From assembly GCA_037446725.1 (NCBI GenBank), contig JBBIIC010000008.1:29365-93364 (forward strand): a DNA stretch of 64,000 nt, read 5' to 3'. The DNA comes from JBBIIC01 sp037446725 (lineage in GTDB: Bacteria; Actinomycetota; Coriobacteriia; Anaerosomatales; SLCP01). Positions 8,985 to 17,128 of this stretch are shown here, one piece after another. The notes under the pieces were generated by a model. The model made no database searches. It saw nothing but the letters and a program-made list of their open reading frames with translations, and was not told the origin of the DNA. The translations under genes and the position numbers were made by a program. How positions within the stretch are numbered: the first letter of the stretch is position 1; the number at the start of each line of letters is the position of its first letter.

Positions 8985-9476
8985 TCAGGACTCCGTTGCG
9001 GCTTCCGTGGCCACGTCGGGCGCCTTCTTGGCCTTCTCGCCGAGCGCGTCGAGTGCGCCGGAGGCCTTGGCCTCGGCCGTGTCGATCCCCCGCTTCGCGC
9101 TCTCGCTGACCGCTGCGACCTTGTCCTTGGCTACCGGAACGGCCGCCTCGACCTTCCCGCGCGCGGCTTCGGAGGTGTGCTCGACCTGCTCCTTGAGACG
9201 CTCGCGTGCTGTATCGATCTTGACCTTGAGGGCCTCGGCCTTCTCGGACGCCGCGTCACGACCCGACTCGTAGACCTCGGTCACGCGCGTGCGCCCGGTC
9301 TCGTAGAGTTCCTTGCCCTCATCCATGTATCGCTGAGCGGCCTCCGCGATCATCTCGCGGTTTTCCCTACCCGACCTCGGCGAGAACAGGAGCCCGAGAA
9401 CGGCCCCGATCACACCACCGAGCAGAAACGCACCGATAACGCTCCCGCCATTCCTGTCGTAACCCACGTCGAACAC
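8985..9476 (-). CDS. YtxH-like envelope/stress protein
   Basis: A 163-residue protein. A glycine-rich hydrophobic segment at about 12-33 (GAFLLGGVIGAVLGLLFSP) is followed directly by the basic SGRENRE motif of YtxH proteins. The remaining 120 residues are a charged Ala/Lys/Glu helix that probably forms a coiled coil. It likely sits in the membrane with a cytoplasmic rod. In Firmicutes the family is linked to general stress. It is separated by about 90 bp from its neighbours on either side. Confidence 0.75.
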   Translation of the reverse strand: MFDVGYDRNGGSVIGAFLLGGVIGAVLGLLFSPRSGRENREMIAEAAQRYMDEGKELYETGRTRVTEVYESGRDAASEKAEALKVKIDTARERLKEQVEHTSEAARGKVEAAVPVAKDKVAAVSESAKRGIDTAEAKASGALDALGEKAKKAPDVATEAATES

Positions 9477-9567
9477 CTCCGTCGTCGAGGTCCTTGCCTG
9501 TCATCGTCCGCAGGGACTGCAGGGTATGTACCCTAATCGGCCGCCGGTCCCGTGAAGGGCCGGAAAT

Positions 9568-10518
9568 TCAGGCCCGGCGCAGCGCGGCCTGCACGATACG
9601 TTCTACTACATCCTGGAAAGACATTCCAGCCGCCTCCGCGGCCATGGGCAGCAGCGAGATACCGGTCATGCCGGGCGAGGTGTTCGACTCGAGTACGTGC
9701 GGCGCCCCGTCAGCGTCGACGACCATGTCCACACGGCTCACGTCCCGGCAACCGAGGAGCTCGTGGACCCGACGCGCGAGATCGAGCACACGCTCCGTCA
9801 CTGCGGCGTCGAGGCGGGCGGGCACGTAGTAGTCGGTCTCCCCGGCCGTGTACATGGCCGAGAAATCGAACAGCCCGCTCTTCGCCACGATCTCGACCGG
9901 GGGCAGCACGATCGCCGAACCGCTCTCGCCCTCGAGCACCGAGACGGCGAGCTCGGGTCCGTCCACCCACTTCTCGACGAGCGCGGCGTCTCCGAACGAC
10001 AGCGCCGAGAGCAGCGCCTCGGGAAGCGCGTCGGCCGACTCGACCCGCGCCAGGCCGAGGGCCGAGCCCTGCTTCGACGGCTTGACCGCGACCGGGAACC
10101 CTCCGACCTTCTCGGGCACGAGGTCGAGCGCGGTCGCCGCGCCCATCTCCTTGAACGCGTCGGCCGTGAGCGTGATCCATGGGGGCGTGGGGATGCCCGC
10201 CTCCGCGAACAGCCGCTTGGCGACCGACTTGTCCCAGGCGAGCGCTGATGCCGTCACGCCCGGACCGGTGTAGGGGACGCCGAGGAACTCGAGCAGCTCC
10301 TGGATGGTACCGTCCTCGCCGTACTTGCCGTGCAGGGCGATGTAGCACGCGTCAGGGCGCTCGGCACGCAGCGTCTGAACAAGCTCGGACGTCACGTCGA
10401 GCGCGAGAACGCGGTAGCCCCGCTCGGTGAGTGCCTCGCACACGCGCTTGCCGCTTGCGAGCGAGATCTCCCGCTCGAGCGAGCGTCCGCCCATCAGGAC
10501 CGCGATCTTCTCCCTCAT
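9568..10518 (-). CDS. ddl: D-alanine--D-alanine ligase
   Basis: A 316-residue ATP-grasp enzyme making the D-Ala-D-Ala end of the peptidoglycan pentapeptide. Seen are the N-terminal GGRSLEREISLASG (family S-x-E-x-x-S-L motif), the HGKYGEDGTIQ loop, PYTGPG, and the C-terminal metal and substrate site ESNTSPGMT. Its start overlaps the aminotransferase stop by 4 bp, placing it in the T-box-controlled transcript. The pairing suggests control of cell-wall amino-acid supply by tRNA charging. Confidence 0.95.
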   Translation of the reverse strand: MREKIAVLMGGRSLEREISLASGKRVCEALTERGYRVLALDVTSELVQTLRAERPDACYIALHGKYGEDGTIQELLEFLGVPYTGPGVTASALAWDKSVAKRLFAEAGIPTPPWITLTADAFKEMGAATALDLVPEKVGGFPVAVKPSKQGSALGLARVESADALPEALLSALSFGDAALVEKWVDGPELAVSVLEGESGSAIVLPPVEIVAKSGLFDFSAMYTAGETDYYVPARLDAAVTERVLDLARRVHELLGCRDVSRVDMVVDADGAPHVLESNTSPGMTGISLLPMAAEAAGMSFQDVVERIVQAALRRA

Positions 10519-11786
10519 GCGACCCCCTCCGTGACCGCGGGCAGCGCGCCGGCGGCGATGAACGCGCGGTAGAGTTCGAGCCGGTCTTCGACGACGTCGG
10601 CGAGCCTGCGAATGCCCTCGGCGATGGCCTCGGGTTCAGCGTAGCAGAAGGCCAGGCGCATGCAGTTGCGGCCCCGGCCGTCCGGATAGAAGGCCAAGCC
10701 GGGAACGAACGTCACACCGTGCTCGACGGCCTCGGCGAGCAGCGTGCCGGCATCGATGAAGGAGGGCAGCTCGACCCAGACGAAGAAGCCGCCTTCCGGC
10801 CGGGTCCAGCGCACCTCGGCGGGGAAGTGCTCGTCGAGTGCGACAAGCATCGCGTCGCGTCGCTCCGCGTAGGTTCGCGTCAGCCCCTGCAGCACCCGGC
10901 GCCAGCGCGTGCCTGCGAAGTAGCGCTCCGCGGTCACCTGGGCAAACGCGCTGCCGCAGAGGTCCGCCGCCTGCTTGGCCAGCAGCACCTTGGCAAGGAT
11001 CGGGCGCGGTGCCGTCATCCAGCCGAGCCGCAACCCGGGGGCGAAGATCTTCGAGAAGGTACCGAGGTAGATAACCTCGTCGTCGAGCGCGCGCAGCGGC
11101 TTGACGTGGCCCCCCTCGAAGCGCAGCCGGCCGTACGGATCGTCCTCGATGACCGGGATGTCGAAGGCGTGTGCGAGTTCGAGGAGGCGGCGCCTGCGCT
11201 CCGGACGCAGCGTGACGCCTGCCGGGTTCTGGAAGTTCGGGATCGTATAGATGAACTTCGCGCCGCGCGGTCCGAGGCGCTCGAGTTCCGCTTCGAGCAG
11301 GTCGACGCGCATCCCATCGTCGTCCATCGGCACGCACACGATCTCGGGCTCGTACGCGGAGAACGCCTGCAGGGCGCCCACGTAGGTGGGGCCTTCGGTG
11401 ATGACGACGTCGCCGGGGTCGAGGAACGTCTTGGCGAGCAGATCGAGTCCCTGCTGGGCACCGGCAGTGACAACGATGTCCTCGGCCGGCAAGCGGACCC
11501 CGATCTCGGCCATCAGCTCGACGATCTGGGTGCGCAGCTCGGGTCTGCCCTCACTCGAGCCGTACTGCAGCGCGCACGCGCCTTCGTGCACGACGGCCTC
11601 GTACGCGGCGGTCGCCGCGGCCTCCGCCGGCACCTGCGAGACCTCGGGCATGCCCCCCGCGAAGCTGATGATGTCGGGGCGGCTCGCGGCGGCGAACAGG
11701 TCACGCACGGCACTCGAGCGCACCTGCGCCATGCGTCTCGCGTACCGGCCGTCCCAGCGGTCGAACACGACTCGTGCGGTACCCAT
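10515..11786 (-). CDS. PLP-dependent aminotransferase, LysN/Aro8-like class I
   Basis: A 423-residue fold-type I aminotransferase. SFAGGMPEVSQVP opens the catalytic domain, GSSEGRPELR and VVTAGAQQGLDLL bind cofactor phosphate, NFQNPAGVT and EDDPYGRLRFEG carry the PLP-facing Asn and Asp, and the Schiff-base Lys is in TFSKIFAPGLRLGW. Relatives are 2-aminoadipate, aromatic or branched-chain aminotransferases. The ATG at 11786 is preferred over one at 11879 because GAGAGGATG precedes it and the upstream part is the T-box terminator. It is first in an operon with ddl. Confidence 0.9.
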   Translation of the reverse strand: MGTARVVFDRWDGRYARRMAQVRSSAVRDLFAAASRPDIISFAGGMPEVSQVPAEAAATAAYEAVVHEGACALQYGSSEGRPELRTQIVELMAEIGVRLPAEDIVVTAGAQQGLDLLAKTFLDPGDVVITEGPTYVGALQAFSAYEPEIVCVPMDDDGMRVDLLEAELERLGPRGAKFIYTIPNFQNPAGVTLRPERRRRLLELAHAFDIPVIEDDPYGRLRFEGGHVKPLRALDDEVIYLGTFSKIFAPGLRLGWMTAPRPILAKVLLAKQAADLCGSAFAQVTAERYFAGTRWRRVLQGLTRTYAERRDAMLVALDEHFPAEVRWTRPEGGFFVWVELPSFIDAGTLLAEAVEHGVTFVPGLAFYPDGRGRNCMRLAFCYAEPEAIAEGIRRLADVVEDRLELYRAFIAAGALPAVTEGVA

Positions 11787-12060
11787 CGGCTCATCCTCTC
11801 GCCGAAAACACAACAGCCCCTCCCTGGGATAGGGCGAGGGGCTGATCGCGGTACCACCTATCTTCGCCCGCGGTGGCATCCTGAATGCAGCGTGCGGGCC
11901 TCGTTAGTGCCGGGATACCGGTCCGGCGCCGACCCGCTTCCGGCGCCGCTGCGATGCGGCTCCCCTGGCGGGGGACTTCGGAGGGGTGGCCGGGCTGATG
12001 GCGCCCTCTTCCCTCACGTCCTCGGTGCTCCTATTCGCCCCCCAGTTGCCTGCGGGGTTG
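11787..12060 (-). promoter_or_regulatory. T-box riboswitch leader
   Basis: The transcribed leader of the aminotransferase-ddl operon. The diagnostic T-box AGGTGGTACCGCG lies at 11847-11859, inside an antiterminator GGCGA...TCGCC. A likely stem III (GCCCGC/GCGGGC) with an inner GCAT/ATGC hairpin precedes it. Upstream are GGCGCCG/CGGCGCC (stem II region) and a long GC-rich stem I. In stem I, an internal loop with AAUA on one side and GAA on the other resembles the specifier loop. The codon after GAA would be GUC (Val) at 11974-11976, but this reading is tentative. Uncharged tRNA pairing should favour read-through. Confidence 0.85.
11805..11843 (-). terminator. T-box regulated intrinsic terminator
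   Basis: AGCCCCTC and GAGGGGCT form an 8-bp stem, followed by GTTGTGTTTT. The left arm also forms the right side of the antiterminator with GGCGA upstream of the T-box, so the two structures exclude each other. It lies 19 nt before the aminotransferase start. Confidence 0.85.
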
Positions 12061-12066
12061 GGCGCG

Positions 12067-12096
12067 AGGATACCACCGTGCTCGCGCGGGGGTCAA
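12067..12096 (-). promoter_or_regulatory. Promoter of the T-box leader
   Basis: TTGACC (12091-12096) and TATCCT (12067-12072) are separated by 18 bp, a good sigma70-type match. Transcription would start near 12060, just before the structured leader. Confidence 0.7.
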
Positions 12097-12132
12097 TCGC
12101 GCTCGGGCGTAGGCCGGGGCCCACGAATGCGC

Positions 12133-12609
12133 TCACGCGGTGCGCGCGGCGGCCACTCGCGCGACGTAGTCCGCCGGGTCCGGCGCATCGCCGGGAGCAG
12201 CGACGAGGCGGTTAACGAACGCGGCGGCCTCGCCGAGTGCAGCCAAGGCCACCAGGTCGTCGTCGTAGGCGACCGACACGCGGAACACGCCCCGACCGTC
12301 TGTGACGAAGTCCCAGACGGTCTCGCCTGCGAGCGAACGCGGTGAGCCGGCGAGCGCCATGAGCTCGAGGGCGACGTGCTCCAGGAGGTGCGGCAGCTCG
12401 GTGTCGTCGAGCTCGGCCTCGATGCCGCGGGCCGAACCACACACGCACGTGTGGCGCGCTACGCCGGGCAGCGACGCGCGCACAGCGGTCGGCAGGCCGG
12501 GGTAGGCGGAGGTGCGGAGCGGGGCGCCGGCAGAGACGCATACGAGCGCCTTCGCCCGGCCGTCCGCAACAGTCACGCGCTCGATCGAGACGACGTCAGG
12601 AGCCCGCAT
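12133..12609 (-). CDS. Small protein resembling the cyanophycin synthetase N-terminal domain
   Basis: A 158-residue protein. The middle part carries PGVARHTCVCGSARG and then ELPHLLEHVALELMALAG, very like the N-terminal domain of cyanophycin synthetase (a conserved H-x-L-E-H-V-A-L-E-L helix). A VWDF and VAYDDD stretch follows, similar to the KTR...YEY region after that helix. The ATP-grasp and Mur-ligase domains of CphA are absent, so it cannot make cyanophycin alone. It might be a regulator, scaffold or chain-binding module. It ends 70 bp before the T-box promoter and overlaps the preceding small gene by 14 bp. Confidence 0.55.
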   Translation of the reverse strand: MRAPDVVSIERVTVADGRAKALVCVSAGAPLRTSAYPGLPTAVRASLPGVARHTCVCGSARGIEAELDDTELPHLLEHVALELMALAGSPRSLAGETVWDFVTDGRGVFRVSVAYDDDLVALAALGEAAAFVNRLVAAPGDAPDPADYVARVAAARTA

Positions 12610-12820
12610 CGCACGGGGGACAGCGCCGCGAACCGAGGTAGTACGCGACCGAGGCCACGACGAGCACTCCGACCACCGCGTACGCCACGACCCGGGCAGG
12701 ATCGGTGTGGCTCACGCGCCGGACCTCGGCCCTGGCGAGGTCGCGCACCTCTTCGGCATGGTGGCGCACGTCGTTGATGGTGATCTTGTGCCCGCTGTCA
12801 CCTGACTGGGTCGGGGTCAT
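12596..12820 (-). CDS. Small membrane protein, unknown function
   Basis: A 74-residue protein. The N-terminal half is polar and charged (ITINDVRHHAEEVRDLAR). One transmembrane segment lies at about 44-62 (VVAYAVVGVLVVASVAYYLG), and the short tail has RRCPPC. The ATG overlaps the stop of the holin-like gene (ATGA, 12817-12820), so it is translated with it. A partner or accessory role to the holin-like protein is possible but only inferred from position. Confidence 0.65.
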   Translation of the reverse strand: MTPTQSGDSGHKITINDVRHHAEEVRDLARAEVRRVSHTDPARVVAYAVVGVLVVASVAYYLGSRRCPPCDAGS

Positions 12821-13194
12821 CGCTGCATGCTCCTCATCTTGACGACGGTGAAGATCACAGAGCCCAACACGAGCACCCCGCCGATCGCCAGCAGAGCACC
12901 GGGCCAGGTCAGCCACTGGGCCAGGACGATGAGCAGGCCGACAGCTATGAAGCCGAGGCCGAGGACGAGGAGCACTGCCGCGGCCCACGCCGCGGCGACC
13001 GTGAGGCCCACGCGCTGCATCGGCAGGGCGACCTTCTCGCGCACGAGCGCTTCGGCTTCCTGGCGAAGCCAGTCGACGATCGTTTGAAGCAGGTCTGCGG
13101 CCGCATCGATGACGGTCCGCTCCTCCGGAACCGCGGACTGTCCTGACGTCGCAGGACCGCCGGGAACCGCACCGGTCCCGTGCTCCTCGGGCAT
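12817..13194 (-). CDS. Phage holin family protein (actinobacterial holin-X type)
   Basis: A 125-residue protein. An amphipathic region with VIDAAADLLQTIVDWLRQEAEALVREKV precedes two transmembrane helices at about 62-82 and 88-112, the pattern of PF07332 membrane proteins, which are common in Actinomycetota chromosomes and are not phage lysis genes. The start at 13194 is supported by GGAGGTG 8 nt upstream; an earlier in-frame ATG at 13257 has none. It is the first gene of a three-gene unit reaching to 12133. Confidence 0.7.
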   Translation of the reverse strand: MPEEHGTGAVPGGPATSGQSAVPEERTVIDAAADLLQTIVDWLRQEAEALVREKVALPMQRVGLTVAAAWAAAVLLVLGLGFIAVGLLIVLAQWLTWPGALLAIGGVLVLGSVIFTVVKMRSMQR

Positions 13195-13261
13195 CGAGAC
13201 ACCTCCATGGGTCGGCGCGGCGGAGGTTCCGCCGCGACACGTATAAAGGTACCCCAAAGCA

Positions 13262-13296
13262 GCGGCGCCGGTCGCCCTCGAAGGGCCACCGGCGCC
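13262..13296 (-). terminator. Hairpin terminator after rlpA-like gene
   Basis: CGGCGCCGGT and ACCGGCGCCG form a perfect 10-bp stem, with an inner GCCCT/AGGGC stem and a CGA loop. It lies 27 bp after the stop at 13323. The T-tract is poor. Confidence 0.6.
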
Positions 13297-13322
13297 GGAT
13301 GGTGCGGCAGGTGGAGCGGGCC

Positions 13323-13940
13323 CTAGCGGCCCAGAATGCGGTACTTGACGGTACCCACGCCTCCAAAGCCGAGTGCCTGCGCCGTACCCGGTCCGAGGTC
13401 GAAGATGCGGCCGTGGATGTACGGCCCCCGGTCGTTGACGACCGCGACGGCGGTGCGACCCTTGTACTCGAACTGGATGCGCGTACCGAACGGCAGCGAC
13501 TTGTGCGCGACGTTCATCATGCCCTGGGTGAGCACCGCTCCGCTCGCGGTGCGGCGACCGTAGAAGCCCGGGCCGTACCAGGAGGCTTTGGCGGACTGCC
13601 AGCCAGTCGTGCTGACCGCACGGCTCGGAGCGGCCGTGGTGCGGACGACGGGCTTGGGCTTGGGGATCGGCGCCTTGGCGCGTGCCGGCGCCGTGGTCAG
13701 GCTTGCCGGCAGTGCCGCCTCGGCAGCCACGGGCACCTTCCCGGCGGCCTCATAACTCTCGAGGGTCGCCACCTGCTCCCCGACGCCCAGAGCGTCTGAA
13801 GGAGCGGCGGCAGGCGATGCCTCGGCGTAGGGGACAGACACGGCACCGACCGCGATGAGTACGGCGCCGACGATGGCCACTGCCCCGAGGGCCGCACTGG
13901 CGGCCAGAACCGGGATGACGAGCTTACGTTTTGAACTCAA
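13323..13940 (-). CDS. RlpA-like double-psi beta-barrel cell-wall protein
   Basis: A 205-residue secreted or anchored protein. A basic start and a hydrophobic stretch at about 7-33 form a signal anchor, followed by an Ala/Pro-rich linker to about 110. The C-terminal domain carries ASWYGPGFYGRRTASG and NDRGPYIHGRIFDLG, the RlpA/DPBB catalytic signature including the Asp of DRGP. The likely role is peptidoglycan cleavage as a lytic transglycosylase. A TTG start at 13938-13940 is chosen because GGAGG lies 6 nt upstream; the GTG at 13952 is the alternative. A long leader precedes it. Confidence 0.85.
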   Translation of the reverse strand: MSSKRKLVIPVLAASAALGAVAIVGAVLIAVGAVSVPYAEASPAAAPSDALGVGEQVATLESYEAAGKVPVAAEAALPASLTTAPARAKAPIPKPKPVVRTTAAPSRAVSTTGWQSAKASWYGPGFYGRRTASGAVLTQGMMNVAHKSLPFGTRIQFEYKGRTAVAVVNDRGPYIHGRIFDLGPGTAQALGFGGVGTVKYRILGR

Positions 13941-14350
13941 GACAACCTCCACGTACGGGAACAGGACAGGCGACGGTCGCGGAGGCGTCCGGGCACACAG
14001 GGATGCCCGAGAGAGTGGAACAGAGGGGTGGGAATAAGCTGCCTCGCACCGGCATCAGGGGGCCGATCGGCCGTCGCCCTGTGCCTCATAAGCACGAGTA
14101 TGCTGTTCGGCTCGGACCTTGTCGTTCTCGTGTGAGCGGGTCTGCTCCCGCCTCATCGGCGGTTGCGACCCCGGCGATCGGTTGTCTGAACCCGCGGGCG
14201 TCGGTCCGGGCGGCCGCACCGATCATCTGACGGCCACACGCCCTCACGGGTCACTACAGTTCCAGTGACAGCGTTGAATCCTAGCACACAATGGGTCGGC
14301 ATGCCACCCGCAGGCCTTGAGCAGGCGCCGTGCCGACGGCCGAGCGGCCC
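13941..14350 (-). promoter_or_regulatory. Long structured leader upstream of the rlpA-like gene (possible c-di-AMP riboswitch)
   Basis: A 410-bp gene-free stretch. On the minus strand, 14050-14220 contains many paired segments, a GGGGTCGCAACC stretch and a later CCGAACAGCATACTCG stretch. These are faintly similar to the GGGGUGAAUC and CAGCUAACCUCG blocks of ydaO/yuaA RNA. A GGGCA/TGCCC hairpin lies at 13990-14009. c-di-AMP riboswitches are well known before RlpA, Rpf and NlpC/P60 genes in Actinomycetota, so context supports the idea. The consensus match is weak. The 14297-14337 part has a GTCGGCA/TGCCGAC stem that may terminate the UPF0182 transcript. Confidence 0.35.
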
Positions 14351-17095
14351 CTACGGCCCGGTGGTCTCTCCCGCCGGCCCCTCCGGCGCCGCCGGTCCTG
14401 CCAGCTCCTCGAGCACGCGTCCCAGTTCGTCTATGAGCCTGCCGTACTCGGCCCAGTCGCCCGCTCGCTGCGCCTCGACAGCCTGCTCGTAGAGCTCCTG
14501 AGCCAGCTGAGCGTTCGCCGGCAGCCCCGGTTCGCCGGGCTCGCCCGGCTCGGGCGCCGGACGTTCCCCGAAAATGGCAAGGAGCGCCGTCTCGAGGTCG
14601 GGCGCCATCTCCACCTTGTCGGCGTAGGCGACGATCACGCGCGCGAGCTCGGGGATGGCTGTCTGCTCGGCCTGCAGGTAGAGCGGCTGCACGTAGACGA
14701 CGGACTCCTCCAGCGGCAGCACTAGCATGTTGCCGAAGATCACCTGGCTCCCGCGCTGACTCCACAGGGTGAGTTGCGGGGCGATGACGTCGTCCTGGTT
14801 GATTCGCGCGCTCACCTGCTCGGGGCCGAGCACGACGCGCCCCTGCGGGAACGCGTAGACGATACGCTTGCCGTACTCGGTAGGGTCGCAGTTCACCGAC
14901 ATCCAGCCGATCATGTTGTCACGATTGCGCGGCGTGAACGGCTGGACGAGGTGGAACGCCTCGGCTGCCTCGCCGGGAAGCTGCATGAGCAGGTAGTAGG
15001 GCTGCAAAGGCGCGCCCTCGCGCTCCCCGGGGATCTCCCAGGCGTCTTCTTTGTTGTAGAAGTCGCGCGGGTCGGTCATGTGGTAGGTCTTGTAGACCTC
15101 GGCCTGCAGGCTGAAGAGGTCCTCCGGGTAGCGGAAGTGCGCGCGCACCTCGTCGGGGATCTCCCGCTCGTCGGTGATGAGGCCCGGGAAGATCGAGCCC
15201 CAGGCCTTGAGGATGGGATCGTCCGGGTCGAAGCCCCACAGCGTGGTTGTGCCATCGTAGGCGTCGACGGTGACCTTCACCGAGTTCCGGACGTAGTTGA
15301 CGCCCCGGAAGTACTGCGAGTACGGATAGTGACTCGACGTCGTGTACGCGTCGACGATCCACACGATGCGACCATCAATGAGCGCGGGATAGGCATCGCC
15401 GTCGAGCGTGAGCCACGGAGCGAGCTTGTTGATTCGGGTCACAAGATCACGATCGAAGATCACGCGGCTGTCGGGTTCGATGTAGTCGCTGAACAGGATC
15501 TGGGCGGCGCCGAATCGCAGCGCGAAGGCCGCACGTCGCCCGATGTTGCCGACCTCCACGCCCGCATCACCCTCGTAGAACGTCTCGCGCCGACCCTCTC
15601 CCACCGGGAAATCGAACTCGGCGATACCCGTGTTGACCACGATGTAGTCAGTGGTGGCCTCCCCGAAGTAGACCGAGGGCTGCTCGATCTCGAGGCCCTC
15701 GATGGCGTCGGGAGGGATGTCGCCGACCCAGAAGTTGGGCAGGCCGCGGGTGTCCGACTCGTTGGACGGGCTGACGACGAGGCCGTAGCCGTGCGTGTAC
15801 ACGAGGTGTTTGTTGAGCCAGGTCTGCGCCTGCTCGGCGAGTTGAGAGGTGTCGAGCTCGCGCACCGAGACGAGCACCTGCCGCTGGCGGTCGTCGATCC
15901 GGTAGCGGTCGATGTCGACGTCCTTGAAATCGTAGTAGGTGCGGATGATCTGCAGCTGCCGGTAGGTCTGTCCGGCGGCCGACGGGTCCCACAGGCGCAC
16001 GTTCTCGAGGGTGGGCCGGTTCGCGACCACGTCCTCGGCCGTGAGCGTCTCGGCGGCCGGGAACGGTCGCGTCTCGACGTCTTCGATCCGGTACGCCCGC
16101 CGTGTCGTCTCGATGTTGCGCGCGATGTAGGGCTCCTCGGCCGAGGCCTCCGTCGGCGCGACCCGGAACTGTTGGATGAGGGCGGGATAGACCGTGCCGG
16201 CCAGGAGCGAGGCGCCGAGCCACACGCCGAGCGCGATGAGCGGCAACCGCCAGCCTTGGAAGCGGATGTTGACGAGCAGAGCGACGGCCGACACGAGAGC
16301 GATGGCGATCAGCAGACGCAGCGCGGGCAGCTGGGCGTTGACGTCGGTATACGACGCGCCGGTGACCTGGCCACGCGGGGAGAAGTTCAGCTCGTATATC
16401 GAGAGGTAGTAGTCGAAGGCCTTGCTGGCCACGATGAGGCCGAGCAGCACCGAGAGGTGTGCCTTGACGTGCGGCGCGAAGCCCTTGAGGCGGGCCCACG
16501 GCTGGATCGCGCCGCCTACGAGGTGCACCACAGCCGTGAACACAGCTGTCACGATAAGGACTACGAGCGTCCAGTCGGCGATGGCGCGCAGCGCCGGAAG
16601 CGAGAAGACGTAGAAGGCGACATCGCGTCCGAACTGGGGGTCGGATACGCCGAACGGCACCGACGCGAGTGCGAGCCGCATCGTGTCCCAACTGGCCGAC
16701 ATGGCGGCGCCAAACAGGAAGGCCGAGCCGATCGAGACCCACAGGACCACGCGGTCGACAACGGGCCCGACGTTGTCCCGCAGCTGGCTGACGATCTCCT
16801 CGAACTGATCGGGGAGTCTGTCTGGCTCCAGGGTCACCACTGCGCGGGGCGCCATCGACCGGGCGATGCGCGCATTGACGAAGAGAAGCGCGAACGCGAC
16901 GAGGCCGAACAGTGCTCCCGTCGTGAGCCGGCTCACCCACGTGGTGACGAAGACCTGCTCCTGCCCCAGGTCCACGAACCAGAGGTAGTCGGTGAGCAGC
17001 GTGGCAAGCCAGGTGAGGAACGGCAGGCCGAAGATCAGGACCACAAAGACGATGACGGTCAGCGTGCGCGAACGCCGGGGCTGGCTGGTGACCAC
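14351..17095 (-). CDS. UPF0182 family membrane protein
   Basis: A 914-residue protein of the COG1615/UPF0182 family, typical of Actinomycetota and some Firmicutes and cyanobacteria; its function is unknown. About seven transmembrane helices occupy the first 300 residues, starting with VIVFVVLIFGLPFLTWL at 14-30. A large domain, predicted outside the membrane, fills residues 310-850, with WLNKHLVYTHGYG and NFWVGDIPP. The last 65 residues are a GEPGEPG linker and an acidic helical tail. Length is normal for the family. It is monocistronic or paired with the HD-GYP gene on the same strand. Confidence 0.92.
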   Translation of the reverse strand: MVTSQPRRSRTLTVIVFVVLIFGLPFLTWLATLLTDYLWFVDLGQEQVFVTTWVSRLTTGALFGLVAFALLFVNARIARSMAPRAVVTLEPDRLPDQFEEIVSQLRDNVGPVVDRVVLWVSIGSAFLFGAAMSASWDTMRLALASVPFGVSDPQFGRDVAFYVFSLPALRAIADWTLVVLIVTAVFTAVVHLVGGAIQPWARLKGFAPHVKAHLSVLLGLIVASKAFDYYLSIYELNFSPRGQVTGASYTDVNAQLPALRLLIAIALVSAVALLVNIRFQGWRLPLIALGVWLGASLLAGTVYPALIQQFRVAPTEASAEEPYIARNIETTRRAYRIEDVETRPFPAAETLTAEDVVANRPTLENVRLWDPSAAGQTYRQLQIIRTYYDFKDVDIDRYRIDDRQRQVLVSVRELDTSQLAEQAQTWLNKHLVYTHGYGLVVSPSNESDTRGLPNFWVGDIPPDAIEGLEIEQPSVYFGEATTDYIVVNTGIAEFDFPVGEGRRETFYEGDAGVEVGNIGRRAAFALRFGAAQILFSDYIEPDSRVIFDRDLVTRINKLAPWLTLDGDAYPALIDGRIVWIVDAYTTSSHYPYSQYFRGVNYVRNSVKVTVDAYDGTTTLWGFDPDDPILKAWGSIFPGLITDEREIPDEVRAHFRYPEDLFSLQAEVYKTYHMTDPRDFYNKEDAWEIPGEREGAPLQPYYLLMQLPGEAAEAFHLVQPFTPRNRDNMIGWMSVNCDPTEYGKRIVYAFPQGRVVLGPEQVSARINQDDVIAPQLTLWSQRGSQVIFGNMLVLPLEESVVYVQPLYLQAEQTAIPELARVIVAYADKVEMAPDLETALLAIFGERPAPEPGEPGEPGLPANAQLAQELYEQAVEAQRAGDWAEYGRLIDELGRVLEELAGPAAPEGPAGETTGP

Positions 17096-17128
17096 GTGGG
17101 CTCCACATCCTTCTGCACTTGGCGGTCT

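Noticed and set aside
10431..12215. 594-residue plus frame opposite the aminotransferase and T-box
   Set aside because: Antisense shadow; both the enzyme and the T-box leader lie on the minus strand.
13953..14350. tmRNA, RNase P or SRP RNA gene
   Set aside because: None of their conserved segments (tRNA-like CCA end, GAGGAAAGUCC, GGAA apical motif) is present on either strand.
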